Origin: Flavobacterium frigoritolerans
GTDB lineage: Bacteria > Bacteroidota > Bacteroidia > Flavobacteriales > Flavobacteriaceae
Direction of reading: 5' to 3'
DNA length: 64,000 nucleotides
NCBI RefSeq assembly: GCF_025847275.1
Contig: NZ_JAOZEV010000006.1
Span: 1-64,000, forward strand
Part shown: one piece after another, positions 54,183 to 63,617 of the stretch
Layout of the letters: each line of letters opens with the position of its first letter
How positions within the stretch are numbered: position 1 is the first letter of the stretch
Notes under the pieces: generated by a model
What the model saw: the letters and a program-made list of their open reading frames with translations, nothing else
The model's database searches: none
What the model was told of the DNA's origin: nothing
Program-made: the position numbers and the translations under genes

Positions 54183-54638
54183 ATGACATTTCAAGAATTA
54201 CAACCAAAAATAACTGCGATTATAGCAGACACAGATCACTCAAGAGACGAAAAACTATTAAATATTTGTCAATTATTAAGTGATACTATCGATTATTACA
54301 ACTGGGTTGGGTTTTATTTTGCTAATCACGAAAACAAAACATTGCATTTAGGTCCATATGTAGGGGCTGAAACTGACCACACTGTGATTCCTTTTGGAAA
54401 AGGAATTTGTGGACAAGTCGCTGTCTCTAACGAAAATTTTGTTGTACCAGATGTTGCTGCTCAGGATAATTATATCGCTTGCAGCTTTACTGTAAAATCT
54501 GAAATTGTTGTTCCTTTATTTGTAAATGGACAAAATATTGGGCAAATCGACATCGACAGTCATGTCCTTGATCCGTTTACCGAAGCTGATGAAAAGTTTT
54601 TGGAATTTGTAAATCAGGAAGTAGCTAAACTATTTTAA
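54183..54638 (+). CDS. msrC: GAF-domain free methionine-(R)-sulfoxide reductase, 151 aa
   Basis: A small enzyme reducing free methionine-(R)-sulfoxide. A single GAF domain has YYNWVGFYFANHENKTLHLGPYVG, GKGICGQVAVSNENFVVPDV with Cys76, and IACSFTVKSEIVVPLFVNGQNIGQIDIDS with Cys100. These correspond to two of the cysteines of the YebR/MsrC active site. The family pattern is strong. Starts at an ATG 72 bases after the divergent xrtF gene. The next gene follows after 14 bases and may be co-transcribed. Confidence 0.9.
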   Translation: MTFQELQPKITAIIADTDHSRDEKLLNICQLLSDTIDYYNWVGFYFANHENKTLHLGPYVGAETDHTVIPFGKGICGQVAVSNENFVVPDVAAQDNYIACSFTVKSEIVVPLFVNGQNIGQIDIDSHVLDPFTEADEKFLEFVNQEVAKLF

Positions 54639-54651
54639 AAACAAAATTTAC

Positions 54652-55608
54652 ATGAAATTTCGACTTCATTATTATTTTACGATTGCATTTTTTCTATTAG
54701 TAACGACAAAATCGTTCTCACAAGGCTCCATAGACCTTAACAAAATGATTTACATGGATTCTACATATACAGAAGCCACTGCAGAAAACTATAAATACAT
54801 TAGGATTGTCGAGGGATATTATCAAAACAGAACATCTTATGTTTTTAAGGATTACTATAAGTCTAAGATTCTCAAAATGATTGGAACATCTACAGAAAAA
54901 GATTACCTCAGTAAAGAGGGACAATTTGTTCATTATTATGAAAACGGAAAAAAAAAGTCAGCAGTAAATTACGTCAAAGGAAAAAAAGATGGTAAAGAAT
55001 ATAGTTGGCACGAAAATGGAAATTTAAAATCTGAACTTGAGTATTTTAAGAACAAAAAAGGTAAAACCTTTTTTAAAGTAAACAATTACTGGAATAATCA
55101 AAATGAACAAAAAGTAACATCTGGAAATGGTGATTATGAAATAGCAGATGATCGCAACGAAGAAAGCGGAAAAATAAAAAATGGCTTTCCAGACGGCATC
55201 TGGAAAGGAAAAAACATAAAATCTAATTTTACTTTTACAGAGAATTATGAAAACGGCGAATTAGTTTCTGGAATAAGCATCGATTCTTTAAACATCGAGC
55301 ATTCTTATAAAGTTGCTTACGATCAGCCTGTTCCAAAAAATGGAATAGAAACTTTTTATAGATATATTGCACGAGAAATGTTTATTCCGATAGAAGCCAG
55401 AAATAAAGTTTATGGAAAAATATACATGACCTTTATTGTGGATAAGGAAGGAAATCTAACTGAACCAAAAATAGTAAAAGGAATTGGTTACGGATTAGAC
55501 GAGAGCGCAATTAGCGCAATTAAAGGAGCTAAAAAATGGAAACCAGGATTAGAAAGAGGCATTCCGACAAGGGTCATTTATTCATTACCCATAACAATAG
55601 TAAAATAA
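54652..55608 (+). CDS. TonB-domain protein with MORN-like repeats, 318 aa
   Basis: Signal peptide of about 23 residues (ending SFSQ), then MORN-like or YwqK-type repeats (GQFVHYYENGKKKSAVNYVKG, GKEYSWHENGNLKSELEY) and a C-terminal TonB domain (GKIYMTFIVDKEGNLTEPKIVKG and ALKGAKKWKPG-type segment SAIKGAKKWKPGLERG). No N-terminal transmembrane anchor beyond the signal peptide is visible, so it may be a periplasmic protein rather than a motor-coupled TonB. The role is unknown; it is 14 bases after msrC. Confidence 0.78.
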   Translation: MKFRLHYYFTIAFFLLVTTKSFSQGSIDLNKMIYMDSTYTEATAENYKYIRIVEGYYQNRTSYVFKDYYKSKILKMIGTSTEKDYLSKEGQFVHYYENGKKKSAVNYVKGKKDGKEYSWHENGNLKSELEYFKNKKGKTFFKVNNYWNNQNEQKVTSGNGDYEIADDRNEESGKIKNGFPDGIWKGKNIKSNFTFTENYENGELVSGISIDSLNIEHSYKVAYDQPVPKNGIETFYRYIAREMFIPIEARNKVYGKIYMTFIVDKEGNLTEPKIVKGIGYGLDESAISAIKGAKKWKPGLERGIPTRVIYSLPITIVK

Positions 55609-55643
55609 GGGACAATAAAATTTATTTTTAAAAAAAAAAGTAC

Positions 55644-55651
55644 TATTTTTG
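55644..55651 (+). promoter_or_regulatory. rpsO promoter -7 element
   Basis: TATTTTTG matches TAnnTTTG and is followed by GCACCCGTC, the same context as the tRNA-Glu promoter. The rpsO ATG lies 55 bases downstream. Confidence 0.55.
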
Positions 55652-55706
55652 CACCCGTCTTACAATAGATGTATGACATACATAAAAATCATTAAATAAT
55701 ATTGGA

Positions 55707-55973
55707 ATGTATTTAACTAAAGAAATTAAAGAAGAGATTTTCGCAAAACACGGTGAAGCAACAAACACTGGAAAAGCAGAAGCTCAAATCGCATTGTTCA
55801 CTTACAGAATTTCACACTTAACTGAACACTTGAAAAAAAATCGTCACGATTATAACACAGAACGTTCATTAGTACTACTAGTAGGAAAAAGAAGATCATT
55901 GTTAGATTACTTGAAGAAAAAAGAAATCAACAGATATCGTGAGATTATCAAAGTATTGAATATCAGAAAATAA
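55707..55973 (+). CDS. rpsO: Ribosomal protein S15, 88 aa
   Basis: A small-subunit protein binding the central domain of 16S rRNA. Family features: ETNTGKAEAQIALFTYRISHLTEHLKKNRHDYNTERSLVLLVGKRRSLLDYLKKKEINRYREIIKVLNIRK, here seen as HGEATNTGKAEAQ near 15-27 and LVGKRRSLLDYLKKK near 58-72. Length is the usual 88. It is followed by its own terminator and then pnp, the common rpsO-pnp pairing. Confidence 0.97.
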   Translation: MYLTKEIKEEIFAKHGEATNTGKAEAQIALFTYRISHLTEHLKKNRHDYNTERSLVLLVGKRRSLLDYLKKKEINRYREIIKVLNIRK

Positions 55974-55980
55974 TCAATAT

Positions 55981-56011
55981 AAAAAAGAGGTGCGAGAGTG
56001 CCTCTTTTTGT
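55981..56011 (+). terminator. Terminator between rpsO and pnp
   Basis: AAAAGAGG and CCTCTTTT pair around a short loop containing TGCGAGAGTG, followed by TTGTTTTT. It separates rpsO from pnp, though read-through is common in such pairs. Confidence 0.75.
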
Positions 56012-56130
56012 TTTTACACAAAAAAAGAAAAAAAGTTTGGTTTTTCATTGGGTTTTAGGCATTAACTACGCACAACAACAACTACAACACAACTAAAACC
56101 CATTGTATAATCAATAAGGAAAAAAAAATT

Positions 56131-58266
56131 ATGATTCCACAATTATTTGTAGAAAAAATCGATTTAGGTGATGGCAGAAGCATCACAATCGAGACAGGAC
56201 GTTTAGCAAAACAAGCTGATGGTTCTGTAGTAGTAAGAATGGGCGACACGATGATACTTGCAACAGCAGTTTCAGCTCGTACCGCTAACCCAAATGTTGA
56301 TTTTTTACCATTAACGGTAGATTATCGCGAAAAATTTGCTGCTGCTGGTCGTTTCCCAGGAGGTTTCTTCAAGAGAGAAGCTCGTCCTAGCGATAGCGAA
56401 GTATTAACAATGAGATTAGTAGACCGTGTTTTACGTCCGCTTTTCCCAGATGATTACCATGCTGAAACGCAAGTTATGATTCAATTAATGTCTCATGACG
56501 AAGAAGTTATGCCTGATGCATTAGCTGGTTTAGCTGCATCTGCTGCTTTAGCAGTTTCAGACATTCCTTTTTACAACTTAATTTCTGAAGTACGTGTAGC
56601 ACGTATCGACGGAAAATTTGTAATCAACCCAAGCAGAGAAGACTTAGCAAAATCTGACATCGACATGATGATTGGAGCTTCTATGGACTCAGTTGCAATG
56701 GTTGAAGGTGAAATGAAAGAAATTTCAGAAGCTGAAATGGTTGAAGCAATTAAATTTGCTCACGAAGCTATTAAAGTTCAAATTCAGGCACAATTGCGTT
56801 TGCAAGCTGCTTTTGGTAAAAAAGAAATTCGTACTTACGAAGGTGAGAAAGAAAACGAAGAAATTTACAAAAAAGTAAAAGCTGCTGCATACGATAAAAT
56901 ATATGCTATTGCAAAAGTTGGTTCTGCTAAACACGAAAGAACTGCTGCATTTGCTGAAGTAAAAGAAGAAGTAAAAGCTTTATTTACTGAAGAAGAATTA
57001 GCTGCTGATGGAGATTTAGTTTCTAAATATTTCTACAAAACAAACAAAGAAGCCGTTCGTAATGTAGTATTAGAATTAGGTGTTCGTTTAGATGGTAGAA
57101 AAACAACAGACATCAGACCAATCTGGTGTGAAATTGATTATTTACCAAGAGTACACGGTTCTTCTTTATTTACACGTGGAGAAACTCAAGCATTGGCTAC
57201 AGTAACTTTAGGAACTTCTAGAGAAGCTAACCAAATTGATTCTCCATCTGAACAAGGTGAAGAGAAATTCTACTTACACTATAACTTCCCTCCTTTCTCT
57301 ACTGGTGAAGCAAAACCTCTAAGAGGAACTTCAAGAAGAGAAGTAGGTCACGGTAACTTAGCTCAAAGAGCGTTAAAAAACATGATTCCTGCTGATTGTC
57401 CTTACACAATTCGTATTGTTTCTGAGGTTTTAGAATCTAACGGTTCTTCTTCTATGGCAACAGTTTGTGCTGGAACAATGGCTTTGATGGATGCTGGAGT
57501 TCAAATGGTAAAACCAGTTTCTGGAATTGCTATGGGATTAATTACTGACGGTGATAAATTTGCTGTATTGTCTGATATTTTAGGTGATGAAGATCACTTA
57601 GGAGATATGGACTTTAAAGTAACTGGAACTGCTGACGGTATTACAGCTTGTCAAATGGATATTAAAATTGATGGTTTACGTTACGATATCATGGAGCAAG
57701 CTTTAGGGCAAGCACGTGAAGGACGTTTACACATTTTAGGAAAATTAACTGAGACTATTGCTGCTCCAAGAGCAGACGTTAAAGCGCATTCTCCAAAAAT
57801 CATCACTAGAACTATTCCTGGAAACTTTATTGGAGCATTAATTGGACCTGGAGGAAAAGTAATTCAAGAATTACAAAAAGCTACTGGAACAACTATTGTA
57901 ATCAACGAAGTTGATGAACAAGGTGTTATCGAAATCTTAGGTACAGATCCTGCAGGAATTGAAGCTGTTTTAGCTAAAATTCAATCTATTACTTTCAAAC
58001 CTCAAATGGGCGAAGCTTATGAAGTTAAAGTAATTAAAATGCTTGATTTTGGAGCTGTAGTAGAATATACTGCTGCACCAGGAAATGAAGTTTTACTTCA
58101 CGTATCTGAGCTAGCTTGGGAACGTACTGAAAACGTTACTGACGTAGTAAACATGGGAGATGTTTTCCAAGTTAAATATCTTGGACTTGATCCTAAAACT
58201 AGAAAAGAAAAAGTGTCAAGAAAAGCACTTCTTCCAAGACCTCCACGTGAGGAGAAAAAAGAGTAA
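56131..58266 (+). CDS. pnp: Polyribonucleotide nucleotidyltransferase, 711 aa
   Basis: A phosphorolytic 3'-5' exoribonuclease of mRNA decay. Two RNase PH domains are visible: the first starting [22 protein letters not shown], the second with [33 protein letters not shown]. The phosphate-binding [13 protein letters not shown] and the catalytic [21 protein letters not shown] follow. The KH domain ([20 protein letters not shown]) and the S1 domain ([19 protein letters not shown]) complete it. Normal length. It is preceded by a 150-base leader that may be its own regulated 5' region. Confidence 0.97.
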   Translation: MIPQLFVEKIDLGDGRSITIETGRLAKQADGSVVVRMGDTMILATAVSARTANPNVDFLPLTVDYREKFAAAGRFPGGFFKREARPSDSEVLTMRLVDRVLRPLFPDDYHAETQVMIQLMSHDEEVMPDALAGLAASAALAVSDIPFYNLISEVRVARIDGKFVINPSREDLAKSDIDMMIGASMDSVAMVEGEMKEISEAEMVEAIKFAHEAIKVQIQAQLRLQAAFGKKEIRTYEGEKENEEIYKKVKAAAYDKIYAIAKVGSAKHERTAAFAEVKEEVKALFTEEELAADGDLVSKYFYKTNKEAVRNVVLELGVRLDGRKTTDIRPIWCEIDYLPRVHGSSLFTRGETQALATVTLGTSREANQIDSPSEQGEEKFYLHYNFPPFSTGEAKPLRGTSRREVGHGNLAQRALKNMIPADCPYTIRIVSEVLESNGSSSMATVCAGTMALMDAGVQMVKPVSGIAMGLITDGDKFAVLSDILGDEDHLGDMDFKVTGTADGITACQMDIKIDGLRYDIMEQALGQAREGRLHILGKLTETIAAPRADVKAHSPKIITRTIPGNFIGALIGPGGKVIQELQKATGTTIVINEVDEQGVIEILGTDPAGIEAVLAKIQSITFKPQMGEAYEVKVIKMLDFGAVVEYTAAPGNEVLLHVSELAWERTENVTDVVNMGDVFQVKYLGLDPKTRKEKVSRKALLPRPPREEKKE

Positions 58267-58300
58267 TCAGATCTTAGTTTACTAAAGGTTTATTTATAGA

Positions 58301-58337
58301 AAAAACCCCAATTCATTTATTTGAATTGGGGTTTTTC
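58301..58337 (+). terminator. Terminator after pnp
   Basis: A 15-bp stem (AAAAACCCCAATTCA and TGAATTGGGGTTTTT) around a six-base loop. It is one of the strongest terminators in the window. Confidence 0.9.
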
Positions 58338-59234
<897 letters not shown>

Positions 59235-59295
59235 GTATTCTAAAAAAACTGCTGGCTAAAAACACAATCTGAATTGTTGTGATTTTACAAATTCA

Positions 59296-59338
59296 TACAC
59301 ATAACTCTATGTACACTTAAAAATTGAGGAGATAAAAA
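59296..59338 (+). promoter_or_regulatory. Leader of the first sigma gene
   Basis: TATGTACACTTAAAAATTG then AGGAGATAAAAAC directly before the ATG. GAGGAG is a rare clear Shine-Dalgarno for this organism group. The same leader, with one base changed, precedes the second copy at 60470-60502. Confidence 0.6.
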
Positions 59339-59339
59339 C

Positions 59340-60203
59340 ATGAGACAACTTAAAATTACCAAGCAGGTAACTAATCGTGAGACTGCTTCATTAGATAAAT
59401 ATTTACAAGAAATCGGAAAAGTTAACCTAATTACCGCTGAGGAAGAAGTAGAGTTAGCACAAAAGATTAGAGTGGGTGACCATCTTGCATTAGAAAAATT
59501 AACAACAGCCAACTTACGTTTTGTAGTATCAGTAGCAAAACAGTATCAAAATCAAGGGTTAACACTTCCTGACTTAATAAACGAAGGAAATTTAGGCTTG
59601 ATTAAAGCTGGACAACGTTTTGATGAAACACGTGGTTTCAAATTTATATCATACGCCGTTTGGTGGATTCGTCAAGCGATTCTTCAAGCACTGGCAGAGC
59701 AATCTCGTATCGTTCGTTTGCCTTTAAACAAAATTGGCTCAATCAATAAAATCAATAAAGCATATGCTATATTAGAGCAAAGTAATGAGCGCCCACCATC
59801 TGCTGAAGAAATTGCAAAAGAATTAGATATGACAATAAACGACGTAAAAGAGTCTATGAAAAACTCTGGTCGTCATTTATCGATGGATGCTCCTCTTGTA
59901 GATGGAGAAGATTCAAACCTTTACGATGTATTGCGTTCTGATGAATCTCCAAATCCAGACAAAAAATTAATTCATGAATCATTGAGTACAGAAATACAAC
60001 GCTCTCTAGAAACATTAACTCCAAGAGAAGCAGATGTGATTCGGTTGTATTTTGGTCTTGGAAGCCAACATCCAATGACATTAGAAGAAATTGGTGGAAC
60101 TTTTGACTTAACTCGTGAGCGTGTGCGTCAGATCAGAGAAAAAGCAATCCGTAGATTAAAACATACTTCAAGAAGTAAAATTCTTAAAACTTATTTAGGA
60201 TAA
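59340..60203 (+). CDS. rpoD: Primary-type sigma factor, divergent copy, 287 aa
   Basis: A sigma-70 family factor with the short Bacteroidota layout (regions 1.2-4.2, no 1.1). Region 2 contains [38 protein letters not shown] and [19 protein letters not shown]; region 4.2 contains [19 protein letters not shown]. It differs from the next gene at 22 of 287 positions. Changed sites include IGGTFD (Glu to Gly) and RQIREK (Lys to Arg) in region 4.2 and the first RQA in region 2.4. The second copy looks closer to the usual family sequence, so this is the diverging paralogue. Confidence 0.9.
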   Translation: MRQLKITKQVTNRETASLDKYLQEIGKVNLITAEEEVELAQKIRVGDHLALEKLTTANLRFVVSVAKQYQNQGLTLPDLINEGNLGLIKAGQRFDETRGFKFISYAVWWIRQAILQALAEQSRIVRLPLNKIGSINKINKAYAILEQSNERPPSAEEIAKELDMTINDVKESMKNSGRHLSMDAPLVDGEDSNLYDVLRSDESPNPDKKLIHESLSTEIQRSLETLTPREADVIRLYFGLGSQHPMTLEEIGGTFDLTRERVRQIREKAIRRLKHTSRSKILKTYLG

Positions 60204-60207
60204 TACT

Positions 60208-60348
60208 ATTGGATTTCAAGTTTCAGGTTTCAGGTTACTCAAAATAACTTGAAACTTGAAATGTTTTTAACGCAAACAACAGTTTGATTGACTGTTCGTT
60301 TTTTGGTTGATGATTGAAACTCCGGCTGATTACCGGAGTTTTGTTTTA
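60208..60348 (+). repeat. 3' segment of the sigma duplication, copy 1, with terminator
   Basis: TTTCAAGTTTCA (60214-60225) pairs with TGAAACTTGAAA (60250-60261), a long hairpin. Then a conserved stretch from ATGTTTTTAACG leads to the terminator AAACTCCGG...CCGGAGTTTT (60317-60342). The 82 bases up to the terminator differ from the second copy by one base. Confidence 0.75.
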
Positions 60349-60502
60349 CAATCATACAATTCAAAAAATAAATTACTACATTAAAAGTCAAATACTCAAT
60401 TAGATGAATTATTATTTTAAAATATTTTTAATTTAATTGTAACTTTTTTGTAACTCCATACGTATAACCATATGTACACTTAAAAATTGAGGAGACAAAA
60501 AC

Positions 60503-61366
60503 ATGAGACAACTTAAAATCACCAAGCAGGTAACCAATCGTGAGACTGCTTCATTAGACAAATATTTACAAGAAATTGGAAAAGTTGACCTAATTACCGC
60601 TGACGAAGAAGTAGAGTTAGCACAGAAGATTAAAGCCGGTGATCAAAGAGCATTAGAAAAATTAACAAAAGCCAACTTACGTTTTGTGGTATCGGTGGCA
60701 AAACAATATCAAAATCAAGGGTTAACACTTCCCGATTTAATAAACGAAGGAAATTTAGGTTTGATCAAAGCTGCACAGCGTTTTGATGAAACACGTGGTT
60801 TCAAATTTATATCATACGCAGTTTGGTGGATTCGTCAATCGATCCTTCAAGCATTAGCTGAACAATCACGTATCGTTCGTTTACCTTTAAATAAAATTGG
60901 TTCTATCAATAAAATCAACAAGATGTATGCATTATTAGAGCAATCTAATGAGCGCCCACCATCTGCTGAAGAAATTGCTAAGGAACTAGACATGACAGTA
61001 AATGACGTAAAAGAGTCTATGAAAAACTCTGGTCGTCACCTATCAATGGATGCTCCTCTTGTAGAGGGAGAAGATTCAAACCTTTACGATGTATTACGTT
61101 CAGGCGAATCTCCAAACCCAGACAGAGAATTAATTCACGAATCATTACGTACAGAAATAGAACGTTCACTAGAAACATTAACTCCAAGAGAGGCAGATGT
61201 AGTTCGTTTATATTTTGGACTTGGAGACCAACACCCAATGACACTAGAAGAAATTGGAGAAACTTTCGATTTAACTCGTGAGCGTGTACGTCAGATTAAA
61301 GAAAAAGCAATCCGTAGATTAAAACATACTTCAAGAAGTAAAATTCTTAAAACCTATTTAGGATAA
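60503..61366 (+). CDS. rpoD: Primary sigma factor, canonical copy, 287 aa
   Basis: The housekeeping sigma factor; it recognises the TTTG/TAnnTTTG promoters. Regions 1.2 to 4.2 are complete: [40 protein letters not shown] (2.1-2.3), [18 protein letters not shown] (2.4), [18 protein letters not shown] (3), and [19 protein letters not shown] then [18 protein letters not shown] (4). It shares leader and terminator with the copy at 59340. It is the copy that looks unchanged and is presumably essential. Confidence 0.95.
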   Translation: MRQLKITKQVTNRETASLDKYLQEIGKVDLITADEEVELAQKIKAGDQRALEKLTKANLRFVVSVAKQYQNQGLTLPDLINEGNLGLIKAAQRFDETRGFKFISYAVWWIRQSILQALAEQSRIVRLPLNKIGSINKINKMYALLEQSNERPPSAEEIAKELDMTVNDVKESMKNSGRHLSMDAPLVEGEDSNLYDVLRSGESPNPDRELIHESLRTEIERSLETLTPREADVVRLYFGLGDQHPMTLEEIGETFDLTRERVRQIKEKAIRRLKHTSRSKILKTYLG

Positions 61367-61369
61367 TAA

Positions 61370-61515
61370 TATTTGGTTTCAAGTTTCAGGTTTCAGGTTA
61401 CTCAAAATAACTTGAAACTTGAAACATGAAATGTTTTTAACGCAAACAACAGTTTGATTGACTGTTCGTTTTTTGATTGATGATTGAAACTCCGGCTGAT
61501 TACCGGAGTTTTATT
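61370..61515 (+). repeat. 3' segment of the sigma duplication, copy 2, with terminator
   Basis: Stem TTTCAAGTTTCA (61377-61388) and TGAAACTTGAAA (61413-61424); ATGTTTTTAACG through to the terminator (61487-61512) matches copy 1 except for G to A after TTTTTT and one base in the tail. It is the same structure. Confidence 0.75.
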
Positions 61516-61804
61516 TTTTTAGTACCTGAATGATTTTCATAACTTATATTGAGATTTAACCTATTGCTATTTAACCGCAAGGGCGCGAAGATCTCATAAA
61601 TAAGATGTAACAAAACACAACGTTCGAAAAGCTTTGCGATTAAATATTTCATGACTAATATTGAAGTTTTACCACATCCAGAGAAAACCTTTGAACCTTC
61701 CTTTTAGCCACAGAATAAAGGATTAAATAGATTAAAAGCTTTTGTGAACTTTGCAGTTAAAAAAATTATCTTTGCAAAAAAATAATACAACACACAACTA
61801 CACA
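61516..61804. other. Gene-free stretch with decayed dispersed repeats
   Basis: Contains AACCGCAAGGGCGCGAAGAT and CATCCAGAGAAAACCTTTG (61675-61693), the latter present as a perfect 19-base inverted copy at 63254-63272. These are scraps of Flavobacterium-type dispersed repeats. The rpe frame is open further upstream to a TTG at 61751, but the conserved start is 61805. Confidence 0.55.
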
Positions 61805-62467
61805 ATGAAAAATACACTAATTGCACCCTCAGTTCTTGCAGCCGATTTTGCTAACCTACAACGTGATATCGAGATGATTAACAACAGTCAAGCCGACTGG
61901 TTTCATATCGATATAATGGATGGCGTTTTTGTTCCGAACATTTCTTTTGGAATGCCAGTTTTGGAAGCGATAAACAAACATGCTAAAAAAACCATCGATG
62001 TTCACTTGATGATTATTGATCCTGATCGATATATTAAAACTTTTGCTGACTTAGGTGCCAATATATTAAGTGTACATTATGAAGCTTGTACACATCTTCA
62101 TAGAACTTTACAAGCTATAAAAGCAGAAGGCATGAAAGCAGGAGTAGCAATAAATCCACATACAAACATTGATTTGTTAGAAGATGTTATTAATGACATT
62201 GATTTAGTTTGTATCATGAGTGTAAATCCTGGTTTTGGTGGACAATCATTTATTGAAAATACCTATGCCAAAGTAAAAAAGCTAAAAGATTTAATTACTA
62301 GAAAAAATGCATCAACTATTATAGAAATTGATGGTGGTGTAACCAATAAAAATGCAAAACAATTAGTAGAAGCCGGAGCAGATGTTCTAGTAGCTGGAAG
62401 TTATGTTTTTAAAGCAGAAAACCCAACAGCAACTATTGCCGATTTAAAAGCGCTGACTTCTTTTTAA
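61805..62467 (+). CDS. rpe: Ribulose-phosphate 3-epimerase, 220 aa
   Basis: A pentose-phosphate enzyme interconverting ribulose-5-phosphate and xylulose-5-phosphate. The opening TLIAPSVLAADFANL, the catalytic WFHIDIMDGVFVPNISFG (about 36-53), the His in VHLMI, LSVHYEAC, VCIMSVNPGFGGQSF and VGGV-like EIDGGVTNKNAKQLVEAGADVLVAGSYVF are all present. Start at the ATG 61805 (MKNTLIAPSVLAADF); the TTG at 61751 would add 18 poor residues. Followed by a terminator. Confidence 0.95.
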   Translation: MKNTLIAPSVLAADFANLQRDIEMINNSQADWFHIDIMDGVFVPNISFGMPVLEAINKHAKKTIDVHLMIIDPDRYIKTFADLGANILSVHYEACTHLHRTLQAIKAEGMKAGVAINPHTNIDLLEDVINDIDLVCIMSVNPGFGGQSFIENTYAKVKKLKDLITRKNASTIIEIDGGVTNKNAKQLVEAGADVLVAGSYVFKAENPTATIADLKALTSF

Positions 62468-62492
62468 TTTTTCAGAAGCAAATAAAAATACA

Positions 62493-62524
62493 ATAGCCGA
62501 AGATAAATCTTCGGCTTTTTTTAT
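62493..62524 (+). terminator. Terminator after rpe
   Basis: AGCCGAAGAT and ATCTTCGGCT form a stem with a four-base effective loop, followed by TTTTTTTA. Confidence 0.85.
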
Positions 62525-62738
62525 GTCCATTCTAAAACTTGAAACGTTTTACAATTTAGATTAACGTGTTGGGCAAATTCATAAATTTTTATTTAAATAT
62601 TAAACAATCATTTATGACACTTTTTTATTTAATACACACAAGGAATGGTTTTTAGTATCACATCGAACTATTAAGTATTTTATCTTACCACGTAATATTT
62701 GTTTTTTACCAAAACTTATTTTTTAAAAGAATTTTAAA

Positions 62739-62751
62739 TATCTTTGAACTA
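62739..62751 (+). promoter_or_regulatory. Promoter -7 element abutting the XRE gene start (possible leaderless mRNA)
   Basis: TATCTTTG (62739-62746) matches TAnnTTTG and ends four bases before the ATG at 62751. The transcript start would fall at the start codon, as at 5497. Confidence 0.45.
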
Positions 62752-63152
62752 TGGACACAGCAACAAAACCAAAACATATAGGCAGAAACATTAGCCGAAT
62801 TAGAGAACTACGTGGCATGAAACAAGAAGCATTGGCTATAGCAATTGGAGTAAGCCAACAATCTGTATCTAATATTGAAGCAAGTGAAACTATTGATGAA
62901 GAAAAACTACAAGCTATTGCAGTAGTTTTAGGGGTTTCTACAGAAGCAATTAGAAATTATAGTGATGAAGCTGTATTTAATATAATTTCTAATACTTATC
63001 ATAATACAAGTAGTGATAACTCTACATTGATTGCAAGTTCTGTGAATTATCAGCCAACTTTTAATACAGTAGATAAAATAATTGAATTGTACGAACGTTT
63101 AGTTCAGGCTGAAAAAGATAAAGTTGAGTATTTGGAAAAATTATTAAAATAA
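62751..63152 (+). CDS. XRE-family helix-turn-helix regulator, 133 aa
   Basis: A DNA-binding regulator: residues 10-66 form the XRE domain (RNISRIRELRGMKQEALAIAIG, SQQSVSNIEASETIDEEKLQAIAVVLGVS), and the C-terminal half has an aliphatic and polar segment ending in a predicted coiled coil (IELYERLVQAEKDKVEYLEKLLK) that could mediate dimerisation. No ligand-binding domain is seen. It is monocistronic with a likely leaderless start. The target genes are unknown. Confidence 0.85.
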   Translation: MDTATKPKHIGRNISRIRELRGMKQEALAIAIGVSQQSVSNIEASETIDEEKLQAIAVVLGVSTEAIRNYSDEAVFNIISNTYHNTSSDNSTLIASSVNYQPTFNTVDKIIELYERLVQAEKDKVEYLEKLLK

Positions 63153-63617
63153 AAATAACCTATAACTGGCACAGAAAGAATTTCCGCGCTATCATTCGCT
63201 AAAATTCGTATAATTACTTCGTCAGTTAGCTAAGGCTCCGAGGTACTAAGACACAAAGGTTTTCTCTGGATGCGCTAAAAACTCCTTTTATCCCGACAGC
63301 TATCTAGAATGGCTAAAATTTTTCTCTCGCAGATTTTAAAAAAATTTGAGCTGACGAGTACAGATTTATTTATGACTACTTTTTAAATTCAATCTGCGTA
63401 AAAAAAAGACTTTTAATCTATTATACCAAAAGATCTTTCGAATAATAACTACAATTTTGTTTCATGTTGTATGAATTATATTCTGACAAAATTTAACATT
63501 TTAAAATTAAGTTCTTAACTTAGCGTAAATTCCTATTTTTTTTTCAGAAATTATTAGATAATAATTTCCTCTGAATTCAATTTTCGATTCCTCATTAGCT
63601 AAATAAATTAAGACAAC
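63153..63617. other. Gene-free stretch with decayed repeats before the serine hydrolase
   Basis: Holds the inverted 19-base copy (CAAAGGTTTTCTCTGGATG at 63254-63272), fragments such as TCCCGACAGCTATC and AATCTGCG, and no open frame. It is typical of the decayed dispersed repeats of this genome type. The 3' end contains the leader of the following gene. Confidence 0.5.

Noticed and set aside
63153..63617. A small RNA or riboswitch upstream of the serine hydrolase
   Set aside because: Only decayed dispersed-repeat scraps are visible; no conserved structure can be supported.
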